In this document: positions 1 to 7,650 of the stretch, one piece after another
Numbering within the stretch: position 1 is the first letter of the stretch
Layout: every line of letters begins with the position of its first letter
Source of the DNA: Curtobacterium caseinilyticum
GTDB taxonomy: Bacteria > Actinomycetota > Actinomycetes > Actinomycetales > Microbacteriaceae
NCBI RefSeq assembly: GCF_030363035.1
Contig: NZ_JAUCMN010000007.1
Location: forward strand, 153,111-217,110
Length of the DNA stretch: 64,000 nt
Direction of reading: 5' to 3'
The notes under the pieces: generated by a model
Told to the model about the DNA's origin: nothing
Database searches by the model: none
Seen by the model: only the letters and a program-made list of their open reading frames with translations
Made by a program: the position numbers and the translations under genes

Positions 1-50
1 GAGCCGGCGAGTCGGTCGAGCTCGCGGAACGGGTCGAACTGCATCGTCAT
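1..50 (-). CDS. Hsp20/alpha-crystallin small heat shock protein (N-terminus only)
   Basis: Only the first 16 codons lie in the window; the gene runs off the left edge. The reading starts at an ATG (complement of 48-50) and gives MTMQFDPFRELDRLAG, the usual beginning of actinobacterial Hsp20 proteins, ATP-independent holdases that bind unfolding proteins in the cytoplasm. An AAGGAG ribosome site sits about 10 bases upstream. The upstream DNA carries both a CIRCE and a HAIR element, which strongly supports a heat-shock gene. The alpha-crystallin domain itself cannot be seen. Confidence 0.82.
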   Translation of the reverse strand, partial: MTMQFDPFRELDRLAG

Positions 51-75
51 CGAGATCAACTCCTTCGTGGTCTTC

Positions 76-96
76 GTTGAGTCCCCTCGACTCAAC
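76..96. promoter_or_regulatory. HAIR element (HspR operator)
   Basis: Inverted repeat GTTGAGT-N7-ACTCAAC, close to the HspR-associated inverted repeat consensus CTTGAGT-N7-ACTCAAG. It lies 25 bases upstream of the hsp20 start, downstream of the likely promoter, where bound HspR would block transcription. HspR is known to repress dnaK, clpB and hsp20 genes in actinobacteria. Confidence 0.85.
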
Positions 97-103
97 TGCC
101 ACT

Positions 104-133
104 GTTCTAGCACTCTCCCCTCAGGAGTGCCAA
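104..133 (-). promoter_or_regulatory. CIRCE element (HrcA operator) overlapping the hsp20 promoter
   Basis: CTAGCACTC-N9-GAGTGCCAA at 107-133 differs from the CIRCE consensus TTAGCACTC-N9-GAGTGCTAA by one base in each arm. On the minus strand TTGGCA (complement of 128-133) and TAGAAC (complement of 104-109), spaced by 18 bases, look like -35 and -10 boxes, so CIRCE covers the core promoter. Together with the HAIR element this predicts double control by HrcA and HspR. Confidence 0.8.
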
Positions 134-158
134 GAGACCGCTCGGAAGGGGCTGAGGA

Positions 159-629
159 TCACCGTGCGGGCGGTGGCGTGATCTCGTGGTGCAGGCGCTC
201 GAGGGCGGGGAGCGCGGCGGCCAGGGCGGTGCGGTCGTCATCGGACAGGCGCGCGAGCGCGTCGACGAGGACCGCCGTCGCAGCCTCGTCGTAGGTGCGG
301 AGGCGCTCGGTGGCGAGCGGGGTCAGGTGCACGGTGGCACGGCGACCGTCGCCACCGACCACCCGCCGCTCGACGAGTCCCGACTGCTCCATCGCGGAGA
401 CCAGGTTGCTCACGGTCGAGCGGGCCAGGCCGAGGCGCGCCGCGAGCGAGGACGGGGCGGTGCCCGCGGGGTCGGCGCTCAGTGCGCGCATCACCTCGAT
501 CTGGGCGTCCGGCACGTCCGGCAGGTCGGCCACGGCGCGCGAGGTCCGCAGCAGGGTCCGACGGAACGGTCCGATGCGGTCGCTGAGCCGTCGCGCGATC
601 CGGGTCGTCTCGTCGCCTGTACCCGTCAT
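159..629 (-). CDS. MarR-family regulator, probable repressor of the phenolic acid genes
   Basis: A 156-residue winged-helix protein. The recognition-helix region ([15 protein letters not shown], about residues 66-80) and the wing ([10 protein letters not shown], about 93-102) are typical of MarR dimers that release DNA when a small phenolic ligand binds. The start at 629 (MTGTGDET) is preferred over an in-frame start at 671, because the longer form would begin beyond the operator palindrome; GGTAGG lies upstream as a ribosome site. It is transcribed divergently from the phenolic acid decarboxylase, with a perfect palindrome between them. Butyrivibrio CinR is a known MarR-type regulator of cinnamoyl esterase genes, so a hydroxycinnamate-responsive repressor is the likely role; the ligand is inference. 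Confidence 0.85.
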   Translation of the reverse strand: MTGTGDETTRIARRLSDRIGPFRRTLLRTSRAVADLPDVPDAQIEVMRALSADPAGTAPSSLAARLGLARSTVSNLVSAMEQSGLVERRVVGGDGRRATVHLTPLATERLRTYDEAATAVLVDALARLSDDDRTALAAALPALERLHHEITPPPAR

Positions 630-649
630 GCTCGGCAACCTACCAGCGT

Positions 650-668
650 GTTTTGTTTGCAACAAAAC
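650..668. promoter_or_regulatory. Palindromic operator between marR and padC
   Basis: GTTTTGTTTGCAACAAAAC is a perfect inverted repeat with 8-base arms and a 3-base spacer. It is strikingly AT-rich in a GC-rich genome and sits 21 bases upstream of the MarR start and 24 bases upstream of the padC start, so one bound dimer could repress both directions. Size and symmetry fit MarR operators. Confidence 0.8.
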
Positions 669-691
669 CATTTCGGGCGCAGACTCGTGCC

Positions 692-1219
692 ATGGACACC
701 ACCACCTCCGTCGAGCACCCCGAACCGCCCCAGGACCTGACCGGCATCGTCGGCCACCGCTTCGTCTACACGTACGCGAACGGCTGGCAGTACGAGATGT
801 ACGTCAAGAACGCGACGACCATCGACTACCGGATCCACACGGGCCACGTCGGTGGCCGCTGGGTGAAGGACCAGACGGTCGACCTCGTCGCCCTCGCCCC
901 CGGCGTGTACAAGGTGTCCTGGAACGAGCCCACCGGCACGAGCGTCGTCGTCAACGTCATCCCGGAGCAGCGCGTCCTGCACGGGACGATCTTCTTCCCG
1001 CGGTGGATCGAGCTCGACGGGCAGAAGACCGTGCTGTTCCAGAACGACCACCTGGACGACATGCAGCGCTTCCGCGACGAGGGACCGACCTACCCGATCT
1101 ACGTCGTGCCGGAGTTCGCGCACATCACCCTGTTCGAGCACGTCGGCGAGGACGACGAGTCCGTGGTCGACACCGCTCCCGGCGACCTGCCGGCCGGCTG
1201 GGCGGACCGGACGAACTGA
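692..1219 (+). CDS. padC: Phenolic acid decarboxylase
   Basis: Cofactor-free decarboxylase converting p-coumaric, ferulic or caffeic acid to the 4-vinyl phenol, a detoxification step. The 175-residue length matches the family. All catalytic residues known from the Bacillus pumilus enzyme align: Tyr26 and Tyr28 (VYTYANGW), Tyr34, Arg56 (GGRWV) and Glu79 (WNEPTGT); FFPRW and YQNDH-like segments follow. The start at 692 is chosen because an earlier in-frame ATG at 653 lies inside the operator. Its stop overlaps the start of the next gene (TGATG), so the two are probably co-translated. Regulation by the divergent MarR replaces the PadR regulator usual in Firmicutes. Confidence 0.95.
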   Translation: MDTTTSVEHPEPPQDLTGIVGHRFVYTYANGWQYEMYVKNATTIDYRIHTGHVGGRWVKDQTVDLVALAPGVYKVSWNEPTGTSVVVNVIPEQRVLHGTIFFPRWIELDGQKTVLFQNDHLDDMQRFRDEGPTYPIYVVPEFAHITLFEHVGEDDESVVDTAPGDLPAGWADRTN

Positions 1220-2010
1220 TGGGCGCCGTGCCGCTGCGGGGTGACGACCCCCGCACCACTCCGACCACGCTCGACCACGGCGGCCGCACGATCCGCGGCT
1301 GGCAGTGGGAGCCGCAGGACGGCACCGCCGCCGACGCCCCCGTCGTGCTGCTCGTGCACGGCTTCAGCAGCACGGCACTCGGCGGCCAGCAGCTGTTCGT
1401 GCAGACCGCCCGGCACCTCGTCGCCCGGGGTGCGGTCGTCCGCAGTCACGACCGCCTGGGCCAGGGCGTCAGTGACGGGGAGTTCGCGGACATCACGATC
1501 CGCGACGAGGTCGACCAGGTCGTCGCGATGATCGACGCCGCCGACCGCGGGCAGGGCGTGCACGTCGTCGCGCACAGCCTGGGTGCGGTGGAGTCGGCGC
1601 TCGCCGCGGCACGGGAGCCCTCGCGGGTCCGGACGCTCACGCTGTGGTCGCCGGCCGGCGTGGTCGTGGACGACATCACCGAGCACGACGCGATCCAGGG
1701 GCAGCCGCTCGCCCCGGTGCGCGAGCGCGGCTGGTTCGACTTCGGCGGGATGCCCCTCGGCCAGGCGTTCGTCGCCGACGTGCAGGACGGCCTCGACGTG
1801 TACGGGCCGGTGTCCGGGTACACCGGGCCTGCCGACGTGGTGCACGGCACCGAGGACGCGATCGTGCCGGTGTCGTACGGCCGCCGCTACGCCGAACTCC
1901 TCCCCGGAGCACGGTTGACGGTCGTCGACGGCGCAGACCACGGCTGGTCGTCGGTGCCCTTCCGCGAGCGGCTCCTGGCGCTGCTCGACGAGCGCCTCGG
2001 CCTGTCCTGA
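1219..2010 (+). CDS. Alpha/beta hydrolase, probable cinnamoyl/feruloyl esterase
   Basis: A 263-residue alpha/beta hydrolase with oxyanion segment HGFSS (residues 47-51), nucleophile Ser120 in AHSLG, Asp213 (GTEDA) and His241 (GADHGW), and a cap of about 80 residues between Ser and Asp. This is the layout of Lactobacillus cinnamoyl esterases, which release ferulic or p-coumaric acid from plant esters. There is no signal peptide, so small esters such as chlorogenic acid inside the cell are the likelier substrates. Coupling to padC by TGATG gives a two-step route, ester to free acid to vinyl phenol. The substrate is inferred from context; the fold and triad are seen. Confidence 0.8.
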   Translation: MGAVPLRGDDPRTTPTTLDHGGRTIRGWQWEPQDGTAADAPVVLLVHGFSSTALGGQQLFVQTARHLVARGAVVRSHDRLGQGVSDGEFADITIRDEVDQVVAMIDAADRGQGVHVVAHSLGAVESALAAAREPSRVRTLTLWSPAGVVVDDITEHDAIQGQPLAPVRERGWFDFGGMPLGQAFVADVQDGLDVYGPVSGYTGPADVVHGTEDAIVPVSYGRRYAELLPGARLTVVDGADHGWSSVPFRERLLALLDERLGLS

Positions 2011-2031
2011 CGGTCCCCCTCCTTCCGCAGG

Positions 2032-2091
2032 ACGCAACGTGGGCGGCAGCTCGCAGCGGCACAGCGCTGCGAGCAACCGCCCACGTTGCGT
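2032..2091. repeat. Hairpin element, ACGTTGCGTTTCGCGG family, copy 1
   Basis: Long inverted repeat: the 15-base outer arm at 2032-2046 pairs with 2077-2091, then a 2x2 internal mismatch, then a 10-bp inner stem (2049-2058 with 2065-2074) and a 6-base loop. It lies between the convergent esterase and aldo/keto reductase genes. A second element at 53915-53976 shares the outer arm and the flank ACGTTGCGTTTCGCGG but has a different inside, so this is a repeat family rather than an isolated terminator. There is no U-tract. Confidence 0.75.
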
Positions 2092-2128
2092 TTCGCGGTC
2101 CGAGCTCGGCTGGCCGCGACGTCTGGGG

Positions 2129-3172
2129 TCAGCTCACCTTGCCGGAGCGGGCTCCTGACCAGAGGTCGACGTCGAGGACGCCGACCGAGTGCTCGTCGAT
2201 GCGCCGCAGTTCGTCGTCGGTGAAGGACAGGTTGCCGAGCGCCGCGACGTTCTGCTCGAGCTGCTCCACGCGCGACGCCCCGATCACGAGCGAGGTCACC
2301 CGCTCGTCGCGCAGCGCCCAGGCGAGTGCGAGCTGCGCGAGGCTCTGCCCACGCTCGGACGCGATGTCGTTCAACGCGCGCAGGTGCCCGACGACCTCGT
2401 CCGTCAGGGTCCCGGCGTCGAGGGACTTGCCTGCGGCGGCACGCGAGTCCGAGGGCACGCCGTCCAGGTAGCGACCGGTGAGCAGCCCCTGCGCGAGCGC
2501 GGTGAAGCCGATCACCCCGAAGCCTTCCTCGCCCGCGGCGTCGAGGAGCCCCTCGTCCTCGATCCAGCGGTTGAGCATCGAGTACGACGGCTGGTGGATG
2601 AGCAGCGGGGTGCCGAGGTCGCGGAGGATCTCGGCGGCCTGGCGGGAGCGTTCGGCGTCGTACGAGGAGATGCCGACGTACAGCGCCTTGCCCTGCTGGA
2701 CGGCGGTGTGGAGCGCACCCATGGTCTCCTCGAGCGGCGTCGAGGCGTCGAGCCGGTGCGAGTAGAAGACGTCGACGTAGTCCAGGCCCGTGCGCTGCAG
2801 GGACTGGTCGAGCGACGCGAGCACGTACTTCCGCGAGCCGCCGCCCTGCCCGTAGGGCCCTGGCCACATGTCCCAGCCAGCCTTGGTCGAGACGACCATC
2901 TCGTCGCGGTACGGCCGGAAGTCCTCGCGCATGAGCCGGCCGAAGTTCAGCTCGGCGGCACCGTAGGGCGGGCCGTAGTTGTTCGCCAGGTCGTGGTGCG
3001 TGATGCCGAGGTCGAACGCACGACGACTGATCGCGCGCTGCGTCTCGAAGGGCTTGTCGTCGCCGAAGTTGTGCCAGTAGCCCAGCGAGAGCAGCGGCAG
3101 GTCGAGGCCGGAGCGTCCGGTCCGGCGGTAGGGCATGGAGTCGTAGCGGTCGTCCGCCGCGGTGTAGGACAT
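2129..3172 (-). CDS. gpr: Aldo/keto reductase, YghZ (L-glyceraldehyde 3-phosphate reductase) type
   Basis: A 347-residue NADPH-dependent aldo/keto reductase of the AKR14/YghZ group. Diagnostic segments are the near-N-terminal YDSMPYRRTGRSGL, DLANNYGPPYGAAE with the catalytic Asp and Tyr, STKAGWDMWPGPYG with the Lys, and YSHRLDASTPLEET with the His, all close to E. coli YghZ, which reduces L-glyceraldehyde 3-phosphate and methylglyoxal. The start MSYTAADD at 3172 follows CAGGAT by six bases, a leaderless arrangement. It stands alone, convergent with the esterase gene. Its physiological substrate here is not shown by context. Confidence 0.9.
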   Translation of the reverse strand: MSYTAADDRYDSMPYRRTGRSGLDLPLLSLGYWHNFGDDKPFETQRAISRRAFDLGITHHDLANNYGPPYGAAELNFGRLMREDFRPYRDEMVVSTKAGWDMWPGPYGQGGGSRKYVLASLDQSLQRTGLDYVDVFYSHRLDASTPLEETMGALHTAVQQGKALYVGISSYDAERSRQAAEILRDLGTPLLIHQPSYSMLNRWIEDEGLLDAAGEEGFGVIGFTALAQGLLTGRYLDGVPSDSRAAAGKSLDAGTLTDEVVGHLRALNDIASERGQSLAQLALAWALRDERVTSLVIGASRVEQLEQNVAALGNLSFTDDELRRIDEHSVGVLDVDLWSGARSGKVS

Positions 3173-3339
3173 GCCCCCATCCTGGCCCGGGTCGCCGGGG
3201 CGGTGTCCGGCCTGTACACGCAGCGAAGGCGCGCGAACTGTACAAGATCCGAAAGGTTCGTTGCACTGACCGTTCACCTCGTGAAACAGTTCTGCTCGTC
3301 CGACCAGGACGGCAACGACGCAGGAAGGCGGGACCACTC

Positions 3340-3522
3340 ATGCACAGCACGTACTCCGGGATGCCGCGCACGTCACGGCTCGCCGCGACGCACACCCGCG
3401 TCGGCTTGACCGACCAGGCCGTCATCGACGCCTACGTGGCGCGGCGGATCCAGGACCCGTCGCTCCTGTCCGTGCGGGCCGAACCGTCGTACGCTGACTT
3501 CTTCACGGCGCCCACCGCGTAG
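3340..3522 (+). CDS. Small hypothetical protein (60 aa)
   Basis: A short reading frame starting at an ATG with GGAAGG about 11 bases upstream. The product begins MHSTYSGMPRTSRLAATHTR and has no signal peptide, membrane segment or motif that I recognise. It is followed 47 bases later by a MarR gene on the same strand, so the two may be co-transcribed. Codon use fits the genome, but short frames are common by chance at this GC content. Confidence 0.45.
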   Translation: MHSTYSGMPRTSRLAATHTRVGLTDQAVIDAYVARRIQDPSLLSVRAEPSYADFFTAPTA

Positions 3523-3569
3523 CCGCCCGCTCCGACCGGATCCGCCCGACAGAGAGACCCGACCAGCAG

Positions 3570-4127
3570 ATGCCCCTGACCGTCGTCCGCCGCGAGCACG
3601 TGCACCTCTACGCCAGGGAGCCGCGGTCACGAGCGGCCAAGCTCGCGGTCGACGCCCTGCTCCGGTTGCAGCACGCCGAGGAGCAGCAGCTCGAACAGGC
3701 CCGCGGCGAGAGCGGCCTGACCAAGAACGAGTTCCTGACCGTCCGGTACATGCTGCAGGCGCACCGGGACGGTCGGCCGATGGGTCCGAAGGACCTCGCG
3801 GTCATGCTCAACGTCTCGAACGCGTCGGTGACGAAGATCGTCGACGGACTCGTCGCGAAGGGTGACATCGTGCGGGTGCCCCACCCGACGGACCGCCGCG
3901 CGCAGGTGCTCGAGCCGACGGTGCAGGCCGCCGAGAAGATCGACTCGTCGTACGCCCGGTTCCACGAGGCGGTCGTGGGTGTGATGGACCACCTGTCGAG
4001 CGAGGAGAACGAGGTGCTCGCGCGCTGCCTGTCGCAGATCACCGACGCGCTGGCCGACGGGGCGCCGACCCCGGTGGACGAGTACACGGTCGACCCGGAC
4101 GGCGCCGAGGAGCCGAACGACTCGTAG
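3570..4127 (+). CDS. MarR-family transcriptional regulator
   Basis: A 185-residue winged-helix regulator. The DNA-binding region spans about residues 50-115: KNEFLTVRYML, then the recognition helix in VSNASVTKIVDGLVAKGDI, then a wing with HPTDRRAQVLEPT, matching the MarR DRR wing signature. A charged helical N-terminus and an acidic C-terminal tail extend it beyond the usual 140-150 residues. Nothing next to it identifies a ligand. The nearest large genes are a divergent aldo/keto reductase and a TetR regulator 50 bases downstream. Confidence 0.85.
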   Translation: MPLTVVRREHVHLYAREPRSRAAKLAVDALLRLQHAEEQQLEQARGESGLTKNEFLTVRYMLQAHRDGRPMGPKDLAVMLNVSNASVTKIVDGLVAKGDIVRVPHPTDRRAQVLEPTVQAAEKIDSSYARFHEAVVGVMDHLSSEENEVLARCLSQITDALADGAPTPVDEYTVDPDGAEEPNDS

Positions 4128-4176
4128 CGGCCGAACCCGGAGTGGCGCGAAAACCTTCCAGCGGTAAGTTGGGGGG

Positions 4177-4791
4177 ATGACGCACGAGGTCGACGACGAC
4201 GCGACCCCGCCGAGGCGCGGCGGGTACCGCAAGGGTGCCGAGCGCCGCGCCCAGATCCTCGACGAGATGATCCGGATGGTCGCCGCGCAGGGCGTCGACG
4301 CATCATCGCTGCGCTCCGTCGCCGATGCGCTCGGGATCACCCACGCCGCGCTGCGGCACTACTTCCCGAGCCGCGACGAACTCCTGCTCGCCGTGTACCG
4401 CGAGCACGAGGTCCGCGAGCAGGACGCTCCCGACCGGATGCGCTCCGCGATCGGGGACATGCGCGAGAGCGCGTCCCGGAACCGTGCGGTGCCCGGGCTC
4501 GTGCAGCTCTACACGACGCTCGCCGCCGACGCCGTGCAGGAGGGACACCCGGCGACGCGGGACTTCATGCGCGAGCGCTTCACCCGGCTGCGCGCCGAGC
4601 TCGCCGAGTTGATCGCCGCGGACCAGGCCGCCGGCAGGATCCGCGCAGACCTCGACCCCGTCGACCTGGCGAGCCTCGGGATCGCCGCGTCGGACGGCCT
4701 GCAGGTGCAGTGGTTGCTCGACCCGGAGGCCGTGGACGGGGAGCGGGTGCTCCGACTGCTCGAGTCGATCATCCCCGCCGCGACCGACTGA
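4177..4791 (+). CDS. TetR-family transcriptional regulator
   Basis: A 204-residue protein with an N-terminal TetR helix-turn-helix: RRAQILDEMIRMVAAQGVD, then SLRSVADALGITHAALRHYF (about residues 48-67) and the SRDELL segment. The rest is a helical ligand-binding and dimer domain. A GGGGGG run lies just before the ATG. It ends near a perfect 19-bp hairpin and faces the convergent hexosaminidase gene. Its targets are unknown. Confidence 0.88.
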   Translation: MTHEVDDDATPPRRGGYRKGAERRAQILDEMIRMVAAQGVDASSLRSVADALGITHAALRHYFPSRDELLLAVYREHEVREQDAPDRMRSAIGDMRESASRNRAVPGLVQLYTTLAADAVQEGHPATRDFMRERFTRLRAELAELIAADQAAGRIRADLDPVDLASLGIAASDGLQVQWLLDPEAVDGERVLRLLESIIPAATD

Positions 4792-4841
4792 AGCCGGTCC
4801 GGACGGCCGGACCGGCCGGCCGGCCGGTGCCGGTCGAGATC

Positions 4842-4885
4842 CGGACGGGAGGCGCGTGGCGGGGCAGCCACGCGCCTCCCGTCCG
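4842..4885. repeat. Hairpin element, GGACGGGAGGC family, copy 1
   Basis: Perfect 19-bp stem (4842-4860 with 4867-4885) and 6-base loop GGGGCA between two convergent genes. The outer arm CGGACGGGAGGC recurs in several other intergenic hairpins of this window while the inner stem varies. It could end transcription from both sides, but there is no T-run. Confidence 0.8.
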
Positions 4886-4933
4886 TCACCGGTACCGTCC
4901 AGGGCGCGGTGCCGTCCGTCGTACCCGCACCGC

Positions 4934-6637
4934 CTACCGGGTCTGGCTGTCGTCCGCGATGTTCGCGGTGACCGCGTCCATGTAGGCCGCTCGCTCGCCG
5001 CGGGTCTGCGGACGACCCGGCACGCCTGGCCGTTCCTCCCACGGGCGCGGACCGGACTCGTGGCGGTACTCGACCCCGAGGGCGTCGAGGCGGCCGAGGT
5101 GGTGCTCGAGTCGCCGTCGGAAGTCCGTGACGTCGCGTGGCGCGACGGCGTCCGCGGACCACAGGGCCTCGGACAGCGCGACGAGCCGCGGGAACAGCTG
5201 GTAGTCGAGCCGGCGGACCGTGTCGACGTGCTCCGTCCACATGTTCGCCTGGCCGCCGATGACGTGCGCCCGCTCCTCGTCGGGCAGGGACGACGGCACC
5301 GGGTCGAACGCGTACACGTCGTCGAGCGTCAGCACGATCGAGACCGGGATCGGCTCGTTCGGCAGGTCGCTCTGCCGGTAGTCCAGGTAGACCTGGTCGT
5401 CGGGTGTCGAGATGACGTCGTGCCCGCGGCGCGCGGCGGTCACCGCGCCCTGCAGGCCGCGCCACGAGACGACGGTCGCGGACGACGAGAGCGTGCCGCC
5501 CTCGAGGATCTCGTCCCAGCCGAACGCCCGACGCCCGTGTGACTCGATGTGCTCGGCGAGCTGCCCGACGATCCACGCCTGCAGCTGTTCCTCGCCCTCG
5601 AGCCCGAGCTCGCGGATCCGCTCCTGCGTCCGCGGGTCGTCCTCCCACTGGTCCTTCGGGCACTCGTCGCCGCCGAGGCCGATGTACTCGGACGGGAACA
5701 GGGCGACGACCTCGTCGAGGACGTCGCGGAAGAACTGCACCGTGCCGTCCTCGGCGTTGAGCACGTCGTGCGCGATGCCCCACTCGGTCCACACGTCGAG
5801 GTCGCGCTCCGGGTGCACGCCGAGCTCCGGGTACGCCGCCAGGGCCGCTCGGACGTGTCCCGGAGTCTCGATCTCGGGGACGACCGTGACGAACCGGTCG
5901 GCGGCGTGGGAGACGATCTCGCGCACGTCGTCCTGCGTGTAGGAGCCGCCGTGCGGGCGGCCGTCGTACCCGGCCACGTGCAGGACCCCGTCGGCATCGG
6001 GCACGTGTGCGCCGACCTGCGACTCGGCGCGCCAGGAGCCGACCTCGGTGAGCCGCGGGTACCTCGTGATCTCGATCCGCCACCCCTGGTCGTCGGTGAG
6101 GTGGAGGTGCAGGCGGTTGATGCGGTGCACCGCGAGGTGGTCGATCAGGCGCAGGACCTCCGCCGTCGTGCGGAAGTGCCGGGCGACGTCGAGCATCACG
6201 CCGCGCCAGGCGAAGGCGGGTGCGTCCTCGACCACCGTGACGGGGAGGGTCCACGGGCCGTCCGACACCTGCCCGCGACGGAGGACGGCGGCTGGGAGCA
6301 GCTGCAGCAGGGCCTGCACGCCGTAGAAGACGCCTGCGGGGCCGCCGCCCTCGACCACGACACCGACCTCGCTGATCGTCAGGCGGAACGCCTCGGTGCG
6401 GTCGCCCGCTGGCCCTGCCGGGAGCCCGTCCGGTTCCGCCGCGACCCGCAGGGCGATCACCGGGACGTCGACCGCGCCGTCGGCACCGGCCAGGGGGAGC
6501 CGGGTCGACGCGCGCAGCACCTGCTGCAGGTACTGCGCCACCGGCTCGGTCGCCGGGTCCGCGGCGACGCGGGTCCGCTCGTCGAGCGTGAAGGTGCCGA
6601 CTCCGTCGACGCGGGACCGGGGGCGGGGGATGAGCAT
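4934..6637 (-). CDS. Beta-N-acetylhexosaminidase, glycoside hydrolase family 20
   Basis: A 567-residue GH20 enzyme that removes terminal GlcNAc or GalNAc by substrate-assisted catalysis. An N-terminal GH20b domain (about 1-140) precedes the TIM barrel, which carries the family signatures RHFRT, HLHLTDDQGWRIE, PEIETPGH and the catalytic pair Asp324-Glu325 in GLGGDECPKDQW. No signal peptide is visible, so it probably acts inside the cell on chitin or glycan fragments. The start at 6637 is supported by GGAAGG upstream. No GlcNAc transporter or kinase lies nearby. The DNA just upstream is unusual low-complexity sequence. Confidence 0.95.
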   Translation of the reverse strand: MLIPRPRSRVDGVGTFTLDERTRVAADPATEPVAQYLQQVLRASTRLPLAGADGAVDVPVIALRVAAEPDGLPAGPAGDRTEAFRLTISEVGVVVEGGGPAGVFYGVQALLQLLPAAVLRRGQVSDGPWTLPVTVVEDAPAFAWRGVMLDVARHFRTTAEVLRLIDHLAVHRINRLHLHLTDDQGWRIEITRYPRLTEVGSWRAESQVGAHVPDADGVLHVAGYDGRPHGGSYTQDDVREIVSHAADRFVTVVPEIETPGHVRAALAAYPELGVHPERDLDVWTEWGIAHDVLNAEDGTVQFFRDVLDEVVALFPSEYIGLGGDECPKDQWEDDPRTQERIRELGLEGEEQLQAWIVGQLAEHIESHGRRAFGWDEILEGGTLSSSATVVSWRGLQGAVTAARRGHDVISTPDDQVYLDYRQSDLPNEPIPVSIVLTLDDVYAFDPVPSSLPDEERAHVIGGQANMWTEHVDTVRRLDYQLFPRLVALSEALWSADAVAPRDVTDFRRRLEHHLGRLDALGVEYRHESGPRPWEERPGVPGRPQTRGERAAYMDAVTANIADDSQTR

Positions 6638-6689
6638 GCGGTGTCGTCCTTCCGGCAGCGGCGGTGCTGCACGTACGGCCATCCAACAC

Positions 6690-6812
6690 GCTGCGGGCGG
6701 CAGCGGCAGCGGCAGCGGCGACTGCTGCGGAGTCGTCGTCGGCTGCTGCGGCTGCGGCTGCGGCTGCGGCGTCGGCTGCGGCGTCGGCGGCGGCTGCGTC
6801 GTCGGAGCCGGC
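6690..6812. repeat. GC-rich low-complexity tract (CTGCGG / CAGCGG / GTCGGC units)
   Basis: The gap between the upstream hydrolase stop and the hexosaminidase start is largely made of imperfect repeats of GGCTGC, GGCAGC and GTCGGC. On the minus strand one frame would read as a Pro/Gln/Thr-rich run in phase with the hexosaminidase, without a convincing start. I call it a simple-sequence spacer; it could be prone to slippage. Confidence 0.6.
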
Positions 6813-6827
6813 GACCGGCGGAGGCGC

Positions 6828-7550
6828 TCAGCTCGGGCCGAACACCTCGGGCAGGGCCGCGACGAAGGCGTCGAAGTGGCTGTACCAGACCGTGTGGGCA
6901 GCGCCGGGGATGCTCCGGACGTCCACGCCGCGGTCCCGGTACCCGGCCGCCCGGTCGTCGTCGACGTACGCGCTCGGGTCGGCACGGACGACGATCGACC
7001 CGGGCGGCGGTGGGAACGAGCACCCCGGTCCAGCCGCCAGCGCGGCAGCGGTGTCGGGATCGAACCGCCGGGCAGCTCGGGCCTCGACGACACGGTCCTG
7101 CTCGCCGTAGGCGGGGCGGGTCGCCCGGAGTCCCTCGACGGTGCGGCCGCGCCGTTCCTCTGCGTACTCGGCGGCGGTCTCGTCCCGGTCCCAGCCGCCG
7201 CGCGTCCCGGCGGGCGCGTCCACGGACACGGTCACGCGTGGGTGCAGGACCCCGAGTTCGACCGCGGCCGCCAGGACGAGCCCGCCGAGGGAGTGGCCGA
7301 TCGCCACGTCCGGCGCGGTGCCGCACGTCCCCGCGACCGACGCGGCGACCGCCCGTGCCGCGCGCGGGATCGTCAGCGCGTGGTCGCGGGGTGAGCGCCC
7401 GTGCCCGGGCAGGTCGACGGCGAGCACCCGGTAGCCGTGAGCGACCAGGAGTGGGACCACCCGGTGCCAGCTCTCCGACGACCCGGTCAGGCCGTGCACC
7501 AGCAGCGCCGTCCGGCTGCCGTGCCCCCGGTCGTCGACGTGCAGCTGCAT
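6828..7550 (-). CDS. Alpha/beta hydrolase
   Basis: A 240-residue alpha/beta hydrolase: oxyanion segment LLVHGLTGSSESW (about residues 16-28), DLPGHGRS, nucleophile Ser in IGHSLGG (about residue 90), acid residue around VRADPSAY and His in GAAHTVWYSHFD. No signal peptide. The start MQLHVDDRG at 7550 places the first strand correctly. The substrate cannot be told. It is on the same strand as the upstream lipase-like gene but separated from it by a hairpin and a short repeat, so it probably has its own promoter. Confidence 0.85.
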   Translation of the reverse strand: MQLHVDDRGHGSRTALLVHGLTGSSESWHRVVPLLVAHGYRVLAVDLPGHGRSPRDHALTIPRAARAVAASVAGTCGTAPDVAIGHSLGGLVLAAAVELGVLHPRVTVSVDAPAGTRGGWDRDETAAEYAEERRGRTVEGLRATRPAYGEQDRVVEARAARRFDPDTAAALAAGPGCSFPPPPGSIVVRADPSAYVDDDRAAGYRDRGVDVRSIPGAAHTVWYSHFDAFVAALPEVFGPS

Positions 7551-7584
7551 CGGGCCATCGAAGCACACCGTCGGACCCCGGCGC

Positions 7585-7610
7585 CGCGACCGGGAGCGTG
7601 CCCGGTCGCG
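7585..7610 (-). terminator. Hairpin downstream of the esterase gene
   Basis: A 10-bp perfect stem CGCGACCGGG / CCCGGTCGCG with a 6-base loop, 41 bases beyond the stop of the minus-strand esterase gene. No U-run follows, as is common in actinobacteria. The adjoining bases carry a 15-base direct repeat, TCGCGGCTCGTCGTG, twice in tandem (7606-7635). Confidence 0.45.
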
Positions 7611-7650
7611 GCTCGTCGTGTCGCGGCTCGTCGTGTCGGTGCTCGCCGCG

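Noticed and set aside
67..294. 75-residue plus-strand frame over the hsp20 control region
   Set aside because: It crosses the HAIR and CIRCE elements and the end of the MarR gene, and the product is Arg/Ser-rich without features.
653..691. Earlier ATG for phenolic acid decarboxylase
   Set aside because: It lies inside the operator palindrome and adds residues absent from the family.
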